The notes below the pieces were generated by a model. It was not told the DNA's origin, did no database searches, and saw nothing but the letters and a program-made list of their open reading frames with translations. Positions 9,531-18,214 of a stretch of DNA of 32,405 nt are shown piece by piece. How positions within the stretch are numbered: position 1 is the stretch's first letter; each line of letters starts with the position of its first letter. The DNA is from an uncultured Bacteroides sp. (GTDB lineage Bacteria > Bacteroidota > Bacteroidia > Bacteroidales > Bacteroidaceae): contig URCM01000023.1 of assembly GCA_900546355.1 (NCBI GenBank), positions 1 through 32,405 on the forward strand, written 5' to 3'. Position numbers and translations under genes: made by a program.

Positions 9531-11873
9531 CTACTGTTTAGCATAAAGATAAACCTGATCCAGCAGTATGCCTTCGTCTATCGCATGTACCGTCAATCGG
9601 TGTGAAGTGGATTTGCCGAGAGGAAAAGTGATGCGTCGCACAGCTTGGTTGGAAAGGATGTTTTGCTTCCATTCTTCGCTTCTTCCATACGTGCGGTACG
9701 AAATGATGTCCGACGGCTGACCGTCTACTTCTACCCGGATGCGCAGGTCTTTTCCATTGATGGGATGAGTGGGCAGGAAGCGGAGTTCCACCTCTACTGA
9801 ATCGGCACGGCAATTCTCGAAGCTGAAGGATACAGCCTCACCTTGGCGGATGCCTGCTGCTTTGCCCTCGTAGCCCAAGTGTTCCCACATCACGGGATTA
9901 CCTTCAGCGGCTTCCAGTGCGTTCCATTTATAAAGGTACGGGCGGTCGGGCTTCAGTGATTCCGCAGTATGCGTTTCGGGAATGGGCAGAAATACCGCTA
10001 AGTTGCGCGGCTTGTAGTCCATAATGCCTTTCCACTTCGGCGTATTGTAGTGGCGGGTAAGGGAAACGATGCTGTCGAATGCTGCTGTGCTTTGCTTCCA
10101 GTCTGCTTTGCCGTGACGTGCCAGTTGGGCATAGAGGCATTTCTTGTTCATTTGGGAAGCTCCCTGAATGGGGTATTGTACTAGCTGGTAATACGTAGCC
10201 TGTTTGGTTTCAGGCATGAGTCTGCCCCATATAGCAGCTTTGTCTTCCAGTTCCTGATAGGCGGCAAGCCGTGTGTGGATAAACGATTCGCTCCACGGCA
10301 GATCACTTACTATTTTGTACTGTGGGTCTTTCTCCTCAGTACGTGTGCCTCCCATGAATTCCGGCTTGCGGATATGGGCAAGGCGATAGTGCTCTTGCAT
10401 CATCGGAAGCAGGTAGGCGGATGCCTGCGTACCGAACTCGCGGGCAAGAAAGTTTTGCAGATGTCGGGTTACTCCTTCCTGTTCTATCTGGTTTATATTC
10501 CAAGCCATGTCCATAAACAATTCTATCTGATATTCGGCAGGTTTGATATCTCCTACATTTAGAATCCACATCTTACGGATGCCGCGGTCGTAGGCGGTCT
10601 TCATCTGTTGGTAGATGAGATATGGGCTGAGGGTGGATAGCCACAAATAGTCGTGTGGGCGCCCCCAGTAAGATATGTGGTAATAGATACCGTTGCCGCC
10701 CGGGCGTGCCGCTTCTTCTGCAGTAGGGAAATGGGTGATATATCCGTAATTGTCATCGCACCACATCAGAGTCACGTCTTCGGGTACTTCCAACCCTGCA
10801 TTGTACACATCGAGTACTTCTTTATACGGTATCAATACTTGTGGCACGCGGGTTACATCGCCTTTGTATTTCGCCAGCAGTGCCCGCTGGTCTTTCAATA
10901 TGTCGGTCAGTGCCCGCTTCTGTTCGTCTACGGTCTTGGCACCTAACATTCCGCTATCGTGTATGCCACGCATGCCTAACGTATAGATGTCATCCGATTG
11001 GCGGAGCAATTTTACCCGTTCTTCCCAAAAGGCTAGCACGTTTTCGCGATTGGTCAGGTAATTGTAGTCGCCTTTGCCCACGCGTCGCCATTCACCGTTG
11101 GTATTGCGCATCATTGGTTCGCAATGTGAAGTGCCGAGGTAGATGGCGTAACGGTCTGCTATTTCTTTGTTGCCTTCGGTAAAGAAGAAAGGTACCGAAC
11201 ATTCGTGCATTGCCGGCCAAAAGGTATTGGCACGCAGGCGTAAGAGCAGTTCGAAAATGCGTGCATGGGTTTTCGGACCGATTTGTCCCTTTATATTCGA
11301 AGGTTCGTGGTTGGTGTAGCTCCAAGGCATCAGTCCCCAGTCTTCATCGTTGATGAAGATGCCCCGGTAGGGTACCGTCGGATAGTCCAGCTTGCAGAAG
11401 CCCGCTTCGATGCGCCATTCCGTTTTTTTCTCCGGTGTAGCGTCTGCCCACCATTCCCAAGGCGATACGCCCAGCATACATGAGAGTTCTAAGATGCCAT
11501 ATGCTGTACCTCGTTTGTCGCTACCAGCCACCAATAGTTTTCCGTTTTTTAATACTTTAATGAAAAAAGCCTCCGGATGTTCGTCCAGGCAAGAAAGGTC
11601 TATCCCTTCTCTTTTTGCCACTTTTTCCGGAAGTGTACTCTTTCCTTGCGTTCCTATATAGATATCCCCTTCGGTTTCCATAACCGAGAAGGGTTGCGAA
11701 AGTACGGCTTCGCAATCCCGTTTCAGTAAGTCCAATGCAACCTGCACTACGGGTTCTTCACCTGATGCACAAGCCACATTCATCGTGCTACCTGTTTTCC
11801 ATACAAAGTCTGTTGCTCCCAAAGCGCAAGAGGCAAGCCAACAGCATACAACAGTTAACCATAGTTTTCCCAT
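9531..11873 (-). CDS. Glycoside hydrolase family 115 protein (xylan alpha-1,2-glucuronidase type)
   Basis: GH115 enzymes remove glucuronic acid or its 4-O-methyl form from polymeric xylan and related glycans. The family is recognised from YRGIFINDEDWGLMPW (the DEDWG signature), RLRANTFWPAMHE, YTLGMRGIHDSGM, LMWCDDNYGY and YYHISYWGRPHDYLWL, all in family order. A beta-rich C-terminal domain follows. The start is placed at the ATG at 11871-11873, giving 780 residues beginning MGKLWLTVVCCWLASC. That is a clear export signal; LASC could be a lipobox or the protein may be cut after ALGA. An upstream in-frame ATG at 12032 would add 53 residues without protein character. It is convergent with the SusC/SusD/TlpA unit, suggesting a shared substrate but separate transcription. 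Confidence 0.9.
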   Translation of the reverse strand: MGKLWLTVVCCWLASCALGATDFVWKTGSTMNVACASGEEPVVQVALDLLKRDCEAVLSQPFSVMETEGDIYIGTQGKSTLPEKVAKREGIDLSCLDEHPEAFFIKVLKNGKLLVAGSDKRGTAYGILELSCMLGVSPWEWWADATPEKKTEWRIEAGFCKLDYPTVPYRGIFINDEDWGLMPWSYTNHEPSNIKGQIGPKTHARIFELLLRLRANTFWPAMHECSVPFFFTEGNKEIADRYAIYLGTSHCEPMMRNTNGEWRRVGKGDYNYLTNRENVLAFWEERVKLLRQSDDIYTLGMRGIHDSGMLGAKTVDEQKRALTDILKDQRALLAKYKGDVTRVPQVLIPYKEVLDVYNAGLEVPEDVTLMWCDDNYGYITHFPTAEEAARPGGNGIYYHISYWGRPHDYLWLSTLSPYLIYQQMKTAYDRGIRKMWILNVGDIKPAEYQIELFMDMAWNINQIEQEGVTRHLQNFLAREFGTQASAYLLPMMQEHYRLAHIRKPEFMGGTRTEEKDPQYKIVSDLPWSESFIHTRLAAYQELEDKAAIWGRLMPETKQATYYQLVQYPIQGASQMNKKCLYAQLARHGKADWKQSTAAFDSIVSLTRHYNTPKWKGIMDYKPRNLAVFLPIPETHTAESLKPDRPYLYKWNALEAAEGNPVMWEHLGYEGKAAGIRQGEAVSFSFENCRADSVEVELRFLPTHPINGKDLRIRVEVDGQPSDIISYRTYGRSEEWKQNILSNQAVRRITFPLGKSTSHRLTVHAIDEGILLDQVYLYAKQ

Positions 11874-12115
11874 AATTTCTTTATTGATGTTTTCTGCAAA
11901 GGAAAGGCATTTTCCAATATCCGTACATGGATTATTGTGTCTTTTTACTGGGAATTTGTGCATTATTGATGTTTGGTCTTTATTGCAGCACGTTTTTTCG
12001 GGAACTTGTTGAGGATAATGCGGTATGAACAAAAAAACAGGAATGAGTGTTATGTTGTTTATAGGATGAATTGCTTCTATGATATGTATGTTATTTTGCT
12101 ATTTTTTACTGTATT
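11874..12115. other. Divergent intergenic control region
   Basis: These 242 bases separate the GH115 gene (minus) from the predicted barrel gene (plus), so both promoters should lie here. No full match to the Bacteroides promoter consensus with correct spacing was found. A short sequence, TATTGATGTTT-like, occurs twice (near 11882 and 11963) and could be a binding site, but this is weak. A minus-strand reading frame continues through the left part as a non-coding extension of the GH115 frame. Confidence 0.3.
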
Positions 12116-12796
12116 ATGAGACGATTTTTGTTTGGCTTATGTCTTATATCTTGTTTGCATGTCAGGGCACAGGAAGAGAAACAACAGGTTTGGGGATGCG
12201 ATTTGTATGCATCGTTTGACAATTACGGATGCTGGAGTGTGGAACCATCCGTCACATTCCGTCCTGTTTGTTATGCGGGAGTGTCGGTGGGTATATTTTA
12301 TAGTAGGCCATTTGTCGCAGATTATTCATTCAACGGGGTTACGTCTGATAACCGTTTGCGGTGGAGTGTGGAAGATGTGGAAAGCATCGGAGAAATATTT
12401 GCCTTTCGCTCTTCTCTCAGCCTGTTTACACCTCCTGTGCTTTTGGGCAGTGATAAAGAGTATGCACTTTATCTTACGGTATCGCCTGGTGCTACCGTTC
12501 CTTTTGTTGCAGATCGAAGGGTAGTCATTGATTATTATCCTAATCAAGCTGGAGCCTGGACTGCCATTCATCAGGAATCGATAAAAAATAGAGGGGCACG
12601 TAAAGTGTTTTGGCATATACGTACAGCACTGACTTTGGAAGTTGATGAACATCTGGCTTTTTTGCTGGCTTATACGTGTTCCGATTTTGATCCTTATGCT
12701 TCTTTCCGTAATTTGGTATGGGAAGGCAGGTGTTTCGAGGCAAAGAAGCACAGATTGTCGCATATGGTTTCGATTGGAATAGGTATTCGTTTCTGA
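12116..12796 (+). CDS. Predicted small outer-membrane beta-barrel protein of unknown function
   Basis: The 226-residue protein begins with a signal peptide (MRRFLFGLCLISCLHVRAQ, cut after RAQ). It is then rich in alternating aromatic/hydrophobic strands, for example CDLYASFDNYGCWSVEPSVTF and AGVSVGIFYS. It ends IGIGIRF with the C-terminal phenylalanine usual for barrels inserted by the BAM machinery. The family is not recognised. It stands alone between the divergent GH115 gene and the lipoprotein cluster that begins about 350 nt downstream. It could belong to that cluster as an outer-membrane partner, but the large gap argues for its own transcript. Its GC content is lower than that of the downstream genes. 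Confidence 0.7.
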   Translation: MRRFLFGLCLISCLHVRAQEEKQQVWGCDLYASFDNYGCWSVEPSVTFRPVCYAGVSVGIFYSRPFVADYSFNGVTSDNRLRWSVEDVESIGEIFAFRSSLSLFTPPVLLGSDKEYALYLTVSPGATVPFVADRRVVIDYYPNQAGAWTAIHQESIKNRGARKVFWHIRTALTLEVDEHLAFLLAYTCSDFDPYASFRNLVWEGRCFEAKKHRLSHMVSIGIGIRF

Positions 12797-13147
12797 AGTT
12801 TATATACATTAGACAGCCTTGCATCTCTGTATGGTAGAATATGGTATGGATGTTCTTTAGATTAGTCCAATAAGGATGCGCAAAATGAATATATACTTAC
12901 TTTGCCGTTGCAGTTATCTTCGTAGGCTGTAGCAGTTATCTGAAATTGCTTATGAATATATCTTCGTTTTGCAGACATGTTAAATAGAAGGGATGTTCAT
13001 AAATTGTTGAAAAAGCAAAGTGATGACATTGTTTTTTTGTCCCGTCTGAACAAAAAGCGGTTATCGGTTGTTGTATTGCTGGTGCCGGAAAAGAGTTCCG
13101 GCCGTTTGTAATTGATTGACTATTTATTTAATCAACCAACTGACAAG
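12797..13147. other. Intergenic leader region before the fimbrillin-like cluster
   Basis: These 351 bases contain no credible gene. Visible structure is a 7-bp hairpin, GCCGGAA/TTCCGGC at 13084-13102 with a 5-nt loop. It is followed by AT-rich sequence 46 nt before the first cluster start and could act as a leader hairpin or attenuator. A direct repeat GCAGTTATCT also occurs near 12910 and 12937. No convincing promoter was found. A long AT-rich leader before surface-protein operons is common in Bacteroidales. Confidence 0.4.
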
Positions 13148-15010
13148 ATGAAAAAAAGTTTTTGGATTACGTTCTTATGCAGTCTGATGCTGACGGCTTG
13201 TAGCCGGGAAGAATGGATGAAACCTCCAGGAGGGGAGGGAAGCAAGGCAGTCTTTGTCTTGCAATGTGCCGATTATGAAGGTGAAGATGTTCCGTCACGC
13301 CTTGTTACAAGCAAGGGCAGGACATACGACCGTGTTGTTTTTTATGTAGCGGACGAGGCAGGGCGTGTAGTGACCAACCTGAAAGGATTTTATGATTATG
13401 CAGCTTCAGAAATACACCTTGAAGGTTTGCAGGAAGGAGATTATACCTTGCTGGTATTGGGTATCCGGGGGGATGTCGGACAAGATGGGGTTTCTATCCG
13501 CGAACTGAATAATGTATCCGAGCCTTGGCTGATATTTCCTGCTCAATTGTCGAAACCGCTGGAAGCGGATTATTTCTATTCACGTACTTCTTTTTCTGTT
13601 TCCCGGAAACTGGGGGTAGACGGAGCCGAGATTATTGTTTCGGCACCCGGGCAGATTGTGCAACGACGGATAGCCGGCAGGGTGGACTTTTCGTTCGCTT
13701 TTCGCAATCCTTACGTGCGTACCGCGGTCGTACACAAGGAAGTGATATGGGATGCAGTGTCTTTTTATACGACTCTTTCGGGCGACGGTTCGCTTTCGGA
13801 CGAGGTGGATATGCAGCCTGCGGTCTGGCCGCTTGATTCGGTAGCTTCTTTTTGCTTGCCTCCAGCTTCCGGTGAAGTGCCTCTGCAGGGAACGGTCACG
13901 GTATTGACACGCGATTATCGGAAGAATCAGATAGAGCGGACGTATGATTTTACCGTCGATTCGTTGGTTTCAAACCGTATTTATCGGGTGCATACTCCGG
14001 TTGTACATCCCGATGATAAGGCAGGAGTGATGTTTGTTACTCCAATGGCGTATGAAGAAGGCGGGCACGCGAAAATCTTGCAAGATGAAGAGCGGAAAGA
14101 AATCTATACGGATACCCGCCAGCGTTCGTTCGACACTTCTCAGCCTTTACAGGTAGAGATAACCGATGACGGGCGTTTGCACATGCGCTTTTATTCACCG
14201 CGTGATTTGAGTGATGTGCTGGTACGTGCCCGTTTTCCTTCGGTGAGCGATGAATACATTGACTTGGCTTACTTTGATACGGTACCGGCTTTTGCCGATT
14301 TTTACGGTCAGATTCCGCTTTTCACTTCAGAATGTATGTATCGTACCGTTTCGGGGAAATGGATAAAAGTGCCTCCGAAACCGTTGACGGCTGCCCTTGA
14401 TGCCAGTTACGAAGTGATTTCGGGCGATGCTTATTGGGAAAAGCTGCAAGCCATCCGTCATGGTTGGAAGGTGACTTTCAACCTGTATGGAGGTGATCCC
14501 GACCAGCCTAATGGCGGACCGGCAGGAAACTGGATGGGAATCCGTCCGGTGCATTGCCGTGAAGTGGTGGCGTTTTTCCTTAATTTCACCTATATGATTG
14601 ATATGCAAGAACACGAGGATATCTTGCGTGCCAACGAGGACCGTCTTTACGGAAATGGAGGAGTAACCGACAAGGTAAGTGCTGAAACCGTATTGAAGCA
14701 GATGCGCCAGCCTCGTTCATTGCGGGTAGGATTGGTCTATACGGGAAATGGAGTGCTCGGGCTGGGCGGAGGCGATGTGTTCGGGGCGTATCAGGGTGCT
14801 TGGCTCAGCCATTATACCGATACGTATGCCTGCGAGGTGATGTTTCACGAACTGGGGCACGTTATGGGGTATAGCCACGATAGTGCGTTTACTTACGGGC
14901 CGTGGGCACAGGAGCTGATGAATCAGTTTTATGTAGACCATTTGTATTTGATGCCTATTGATTCGCCTGATTATCTGAAAAGCAAACAGAGTCCGGCTCT
15001 TTATAAATAA
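13148..15010 (+). CDS. Lipoprotein with Mfa2/FimB-like N-terminal region and C-terminal metzincin-type zinc-protease motif
   Basis: The 620-residue product has a lipoprotein signal (lipobox LTAC, C18). The N-terminal half, with GLQEGDYTLLVLGIRG, resembles the Mfa2/FimB family of fimbrial anchor proteins. The C-terminal half contains HELGHVMGYSH at residues 567-577. This is the HExxHxxGxxH zinc-binding motif of metzincin proteases: H567, H571 and H577 as ligands, E568 as catalytic base. M591 or M602 may be the Met-turn. The ATG at 13148 was chosen because it starts a normal signal peptide; the upstream ATG at 13112 only adds 12 residues. The next gene begins 25 nt downstream. Protease activity and substrate are inferred. 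The protein is likely displayed on the outer membrane and may process the fimbrillin-like proteins encoded next to it. Confidence 0.78.
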   Translation: MKKSFWITFLCSLMLTACSREEWMKPPGGEGSKAVFVLQCADYEGEDVPSRLVTSKGRTYDRVVFYVADEAGRVVTNLKGFYDYAASEIHLEGLQEGDYTLLVLGIRGDVGQDGVSIRELNNVSEPWLIFPAQLSKPLEADYFYSRTSFSVSRKLGVDGAEIIVSAPGQIVQRRIAGRVDFSFAFRNPYVRTAVVHKEVIWDAVSFYTTLSGDGSLSDEVDMQPAVWPLDSVASFCLPPASGEVPLQGTVTVLTRDYRKNQIERTYDFTVDSLVSNRIYRVHTPVVHPDDKAGVMFVTPMAYEEGGHAKILQDEERKEIYTDTRQRSFDTSQPLQVEITDDGRLHMRFYSPRDLSDVLVRARFPSVSDEYIDLAYFDTVPAFADFYGQIPLFTSECMYRTVSGKWIKVPPKPLTAALDASYEVISGDAYWEKLQAIRHGWKVTFNLYGGDPDQPNGGPAGNWMGIRPVHCREVVAFFLNFTYMIDMQEHEDILRANEDRLYGNGGVTDKVSAETVLKQMRQPRSLRVGLVYTGNGVLGLGGGDVFGAYQGAWLSHYTDTYACEVMFHELGHVMGYSHDSAFTYGPWAQELMNQFYVDHLYLMPIDSPDYLKSKQSPALYK

Positions 15011-15035
15011 TGAGTAGTTTAAAATGTAAGGAGTT

Positions 15036-17255
15036 ATGAAGAAAAAGAGAATCATTTTATATGCATTGGGAGGCCTGTTGCTTGCAGGATGTACCCGGGA
15101 AACGATGTCGGTCCCTTCGGTGTCGGAAGGAGAAATCATTGCCCGTGTGTCGGTGGATGATTTGGAAGGGAATGGGATAGAGCAGGATGCACGTATCCTG
15201 ACGATACAAGGATATCGGTTTGAAGGGGAGGTGCTGAAAGAAATCATTACTTCATTCCGTGCGGGAGAAGACGGCAGCTATATCTTTCATCCCCAAAGGG
15301 CGGAAGGAGAAATCTGCCTGCTTGCCAATGCCGGAAAGGTAAGGAATTTGCAGGAGGTGTTACCTGATGTAACAACCAAATCGGAGTTTCTGAAACTAAG
15401 TGCCGATAAAGATGAATTGGCATCCGAAGAAGGTGGTCTGGCAATGAGCGGATGGATGGATCCGAACGGGATTTCGTCGGGGAAAAGCGAAGTATCGCTG
15501 AGGCGTAGCGTGTCGCGGATAGACCTTTCTTCTTTTGATAAAGGAGTAAAGGTACACCGTGTTACGGTTTCCCATATTTACCGGCAAGGTTATTTGAATG
15601 GTCAGGAATCGGTAGAAACACCAGATGGTGCCTCTACGTATGATTTTCGGAAAGAATATGTAGCTTTTGAGAATGGTAGTGAATGCTTGTTTTATTTGCC
15701 CGAACAGACAAATAACAAGTTGCAGGTGGAAATACTGGCTTCGTTCGATGGAGCGCAGCATCGGTTGGAAACTTCTTTGCCTGCCGCAATCCGGCGCAAT
15801 GTGGTTTATACACTCTCGGTTTATGGAAGAGGGGGAAACCTGTCGGTATCGGTGACCGAAGACAATTGGCAAGCTGGTGGTGAGACAGAGTCCGGCCTTC
15901 AATTGAATGGGCTGGTCGATGTGGATGCTTCCCGCTTGTCGGAAGGTGTCCGTGTCAACCTTTCGAGAGATACGGTATTCATTCCTTATACACGTTCCGA
16001 TTCACATCTGGTATTGCTGGGAGAATCCGGGGCGGATGTAGAAATAGAAGGGCAGGTAGACGGGGTTGTTGTACAACGGGTGGCAGGCAGGGGGCTGCAA
16101 CCAATAGCCGACATATCTGTTTCGACCAGTATGCGGATGCCCGGAACAGAAGAGGAATATATATACTTGGAGGTATATCGGCAAAACGTGTATGCGGGCA
16201 GAGTCGTTTTGGTGGTCGAACCCAGTCCCATCCGACTGGAAGGACAAATCAAGTTGAACGAGCAGGGAATATGCGATTTCGACCGTTATGTTGAGGGTGA
16301 ATTGGGACGTTTGACTCTTCCTGCCGGCAAGATAGCCGGTATGGAGTTTGATTCTGGCACTTCCCGTTGGATAAAGCTGGCGCCTGATGGAGAAACTTAC
16401 CGCATCGTAGGCGGATGGAAACCGAACGACCCTCAGGCGGACGGACGTGTGCAGGAAGGCAGGTTGGTCATATCTGATGCAGATGGAAAGAACCGGGAAG
16501 TATATGTGATACGCCGGCGAAACTGGGGGCTTCCGGTGGTGAACATCAACGGTACGTGGTGGTGTAAATACAATTTGCGCGGAAATGTGAAAACATTCAG
16601 CGACCAGATATTGGCCGGTACAGATCCGGCAAAGGAAATAGACTTGGCAACTTATTTGAGCACGTGCGACGAAAACGAACTGTTGCATTTGCTGGGATAT
16701 CAGTATCAGGCAGGTTATCCCGACGGATATCCGTTGAAGCACAACGAAACGGCTTTTTATTATGAAGGTATGCGAAACTCTGCCGAAAATTTCGGTCTGT
16801 TATCTTCCGAAGAAATGGCTCCTGAAGGATATCAGATACCTGATTACGATGATTATGCCTTTTTTACCCGGAATACGGATTTCAATTTGGGCGGACAGGG
16901 AACGCATACGTACCGGAACGCGGCAGGGCAGGAGCTGACGGTCACGATAACCGAACGGGAAGTATCGTTCGAAGGACATCTGTATGGAGTAATTGCCTTT
17001 TATGAGTTTCAGTACGAAGGTGCCCGCTGGGTACTTTGTGGGTTGGGACATCAATGGAACACCACTCCTGGAAGCATTGCCCGGATGTCGTTGTTGCTTG
17101 CCACGCATGGGCATTCTTCGAACACGTGGGTAATGGAAGGATATGCGCATACAGAAAAACCGGGTGAGAACTGGTTGAAGTATGTGCCGCAGAACAATAC
17201 AAAAACACGTACGATACGTTGCATAAAGAAACCGGTGGAATATATATATGAATAA
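15036..17255 (+). CDS. Large fimbrillin-like lipoprotein with Trp-rich C-terminal module (paralogue 1)
   Basis: The 739-residue lipoprotein (lipobox LAGC, C19) has an N-terminal fimbrillin-like module to about residue 285 (ICLLANAGKV, SLRRSVSRIDL, AAIRRNVVYTLSV, then VTEDNW). A middle region of about 290-410 follows. The C-terminal module (about 415-739) is shared with the gene at 18215: DFDRYVEGELG, WIKLAPDGETYRIVGGWKPND, RRRNWGLPV, TWWCKYNLRGN and APEGYQIPDYDDY. The last part recalls the C-type-lectin-like fold of Fib_succ_major/FGE-type domains, which also contain an AP.GY..P pattern, but this is a guess from pattern. It is probably surface exposed. It lies between the protease-like lipoprotein and a stand-alone fimbrillin-like protein in one apparent operon. 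Confidence 0.75.
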   Translation: MKKKRIILYALGGLLLAGCTRETMSVPSVSEGEIIARVSVDDLEGNGIEQDARILTIQGYRFEGEVLKEIITSFRAGEDGSYIFHPQRAEGEICLLANAGKVRNLQEVLPDVTTKSEFLKLSADKDELASEEGGLAMSGWMDPNGISSGKSEVSLRRSVSRIDLSSFDKGVKVHRVTVSHIYRQGYLNGQESVETPDGASTYDFRKEYVAFENGSECLFYLPEQTNNKLQVEILASFDGAQHRLETSLPAAIRRNVVYTLSVYGRGGNLSVSVTEDNWQAGGETESGLQLNGLVDVDASRLSEGVRVNLSRDTVFIPYTRSDSHLVLLGESGADVEIEGQVDGVVVQRVAGRGLQPIADISVSTSMRMPGTEEEYIYLEVYRQNVYAGRVVLVVEPSPIRLEGQIKLNEQGICDFDRYVEGELGRLTLPAGKIAGMEFDSGTSRWIKLAPDGETYRIVGGWKPNDPQADGRVQEGRLVISDADGKNREVYVIRRRNWGLPVVNINGTWWCKYNLRGNVKTFSDQILAGTDPAKEIDLATYLSTCDENELLHLLGYQYQAGYPDGYPLKHNETAFYYEGMRNSAENFGLLSSEEMAPEGYQIPDYDDYAFFTRNTDFNLGGQGTHTYRNAAGQELTVTITEREVSFEGHLYGVIAFYEFQYEGARWVLCGLGHQWNTTPGSIARMSLLLATHGHSSNTWVMEGYAHTEKPGENWLKYVPQNNTKTRTIRCIKKPVEYIYE

Positions 17256-17294
17256 ATGAATGTTGAACAAATGATTATCAAAAACAAAAAGTGT

Positions 17295-18197
17295 ATGAGA
17301 AAAATGACAAACGCGAAAACAGTATGGATGGGAAGTTTATTGTTTGGTATGTTCGGAACAATGGCTTGTGCCGATTCTGAGCATCCCGGTAATGAAGAAA
17401 CGGCTGTAAGGCCTGTTGTCAAAGCCAGAGTAGCAGGTTATGACCAGCTGGCTGACACTGTAGACGGTGAAGACAAGGTAGAGCATATACAGGCTTGTCA
17501 GTTTATCGGAGGAACATTGGCTAAGGTGTATGACGACTTGGCTTTCGATGGTTCCGCTTTCAATTTACAGTTGACCGATTATGAAGGGGCGCTGTATGTG
17601 ATAGCCAATACCGAAGGAATGATTGATTTGAACGCATTGCACGACCGGCGCATCACCGAAGACGAATGGAAACAGACCGTGCTGAACTTGAAGGAAGGGA
17701 AGGAAGTGCACTTCTTTAGCGGCAGTTTGAGTCTGGATAGCTTTGACAAGTCGCAGACCGAGCTTCCCTTGTCGATGAAACGAGGAATGGCACGCTTTGA
17801 CATTGACCTGCAAACGGCAGGTACGGCATCTGTCGAAAGTCTGACATTGAAGAATGTGGCACGTTCGGTTTATCTGTTTGCCAAACCGGATGCCCATTCG
17901 CCTACAGGAGTAGAGCGCAAGGATACAACGGTCGTATTCTCCCGGCCGCTTACGGCAAATACTCCTGGTGTGTTGTACGTGTACGAGCAGGCAAATGAAG
18001 GGCTGGAGGTAAGTGTTACCGCAGTGATTGACGGCGAGCGGAAGACACTGACCAAGGTTTTATCGGAACCTGTGATACGCAATACAGTCAATAAGATTAT
18101 CGTGCGTAAAGACTATATCAGTGTGAATCTGAATGTGAGCTTCGATGAATGGGAGCCAGGCAATGATACGGAATTGGAAGCGAAACATGCTTCTTAA
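17295..18197 (+). CDS. Short fimbrillin-like lipoprotein (stand-alone module)
   Basis: The 300-residue protein corresponds to only the N-terminal module of its two large neighbours. It shares LYVIAN, SMKRGMARFDI, VARSVYLFAKPDAHSP, GVLYVYEQAN, VIRNTVNKIIVRKD and a terminal FDEWEPGND, matching especially the protein at 18215. The lipobox is TMAC. The start at 17295 gives a compact signal peptide (MRKMTNAKTVWMGSLLFGMF); in-frame ATGs at 17256 and 17271 are less suitable, although the 17256 ATG touches the previous stop. It could be a pilin-type subunit. It may have arisen by local duplication followed by loss or gain of the C-terminal module. Confidence 0.75.
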   Translation: MRKMTNAKTVWMGSLLFGMFGTMACADSEHPGNEETAVRPVVKARVAGYDQLADTVDGEDKVEHIQACQFIGGTLAKVYDDLAFDGSAFNLQLTDYEGALYVIANTEGMIDLNALHDRRITEDEWKQTVLNLKEGKEVHFFSGSLSLDSFDKSQTELPLSMKRGMARFDIDLQTAGTASVESLTLKNVARSVYLFAKPDAHSPTGVERKDTTVVFSRPLTANTPGVLYVYEQANEGLEVSVTAVIDGERKTLTKVLSEPVIRNTVNKIIVRKDYISVNLNVSFDEWEPGNDTELEAKHAS

Positions 18198-18214
18198 ACG
18201 TTTAAGGCATGTTT

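Noticed and set aside
11874..12032. 53-codon N-terminal extension of the GH115 protein
   Set aside because: The internal ATG at 11873 starts a normal export signal, while the extension would bury that signal inside the protein.
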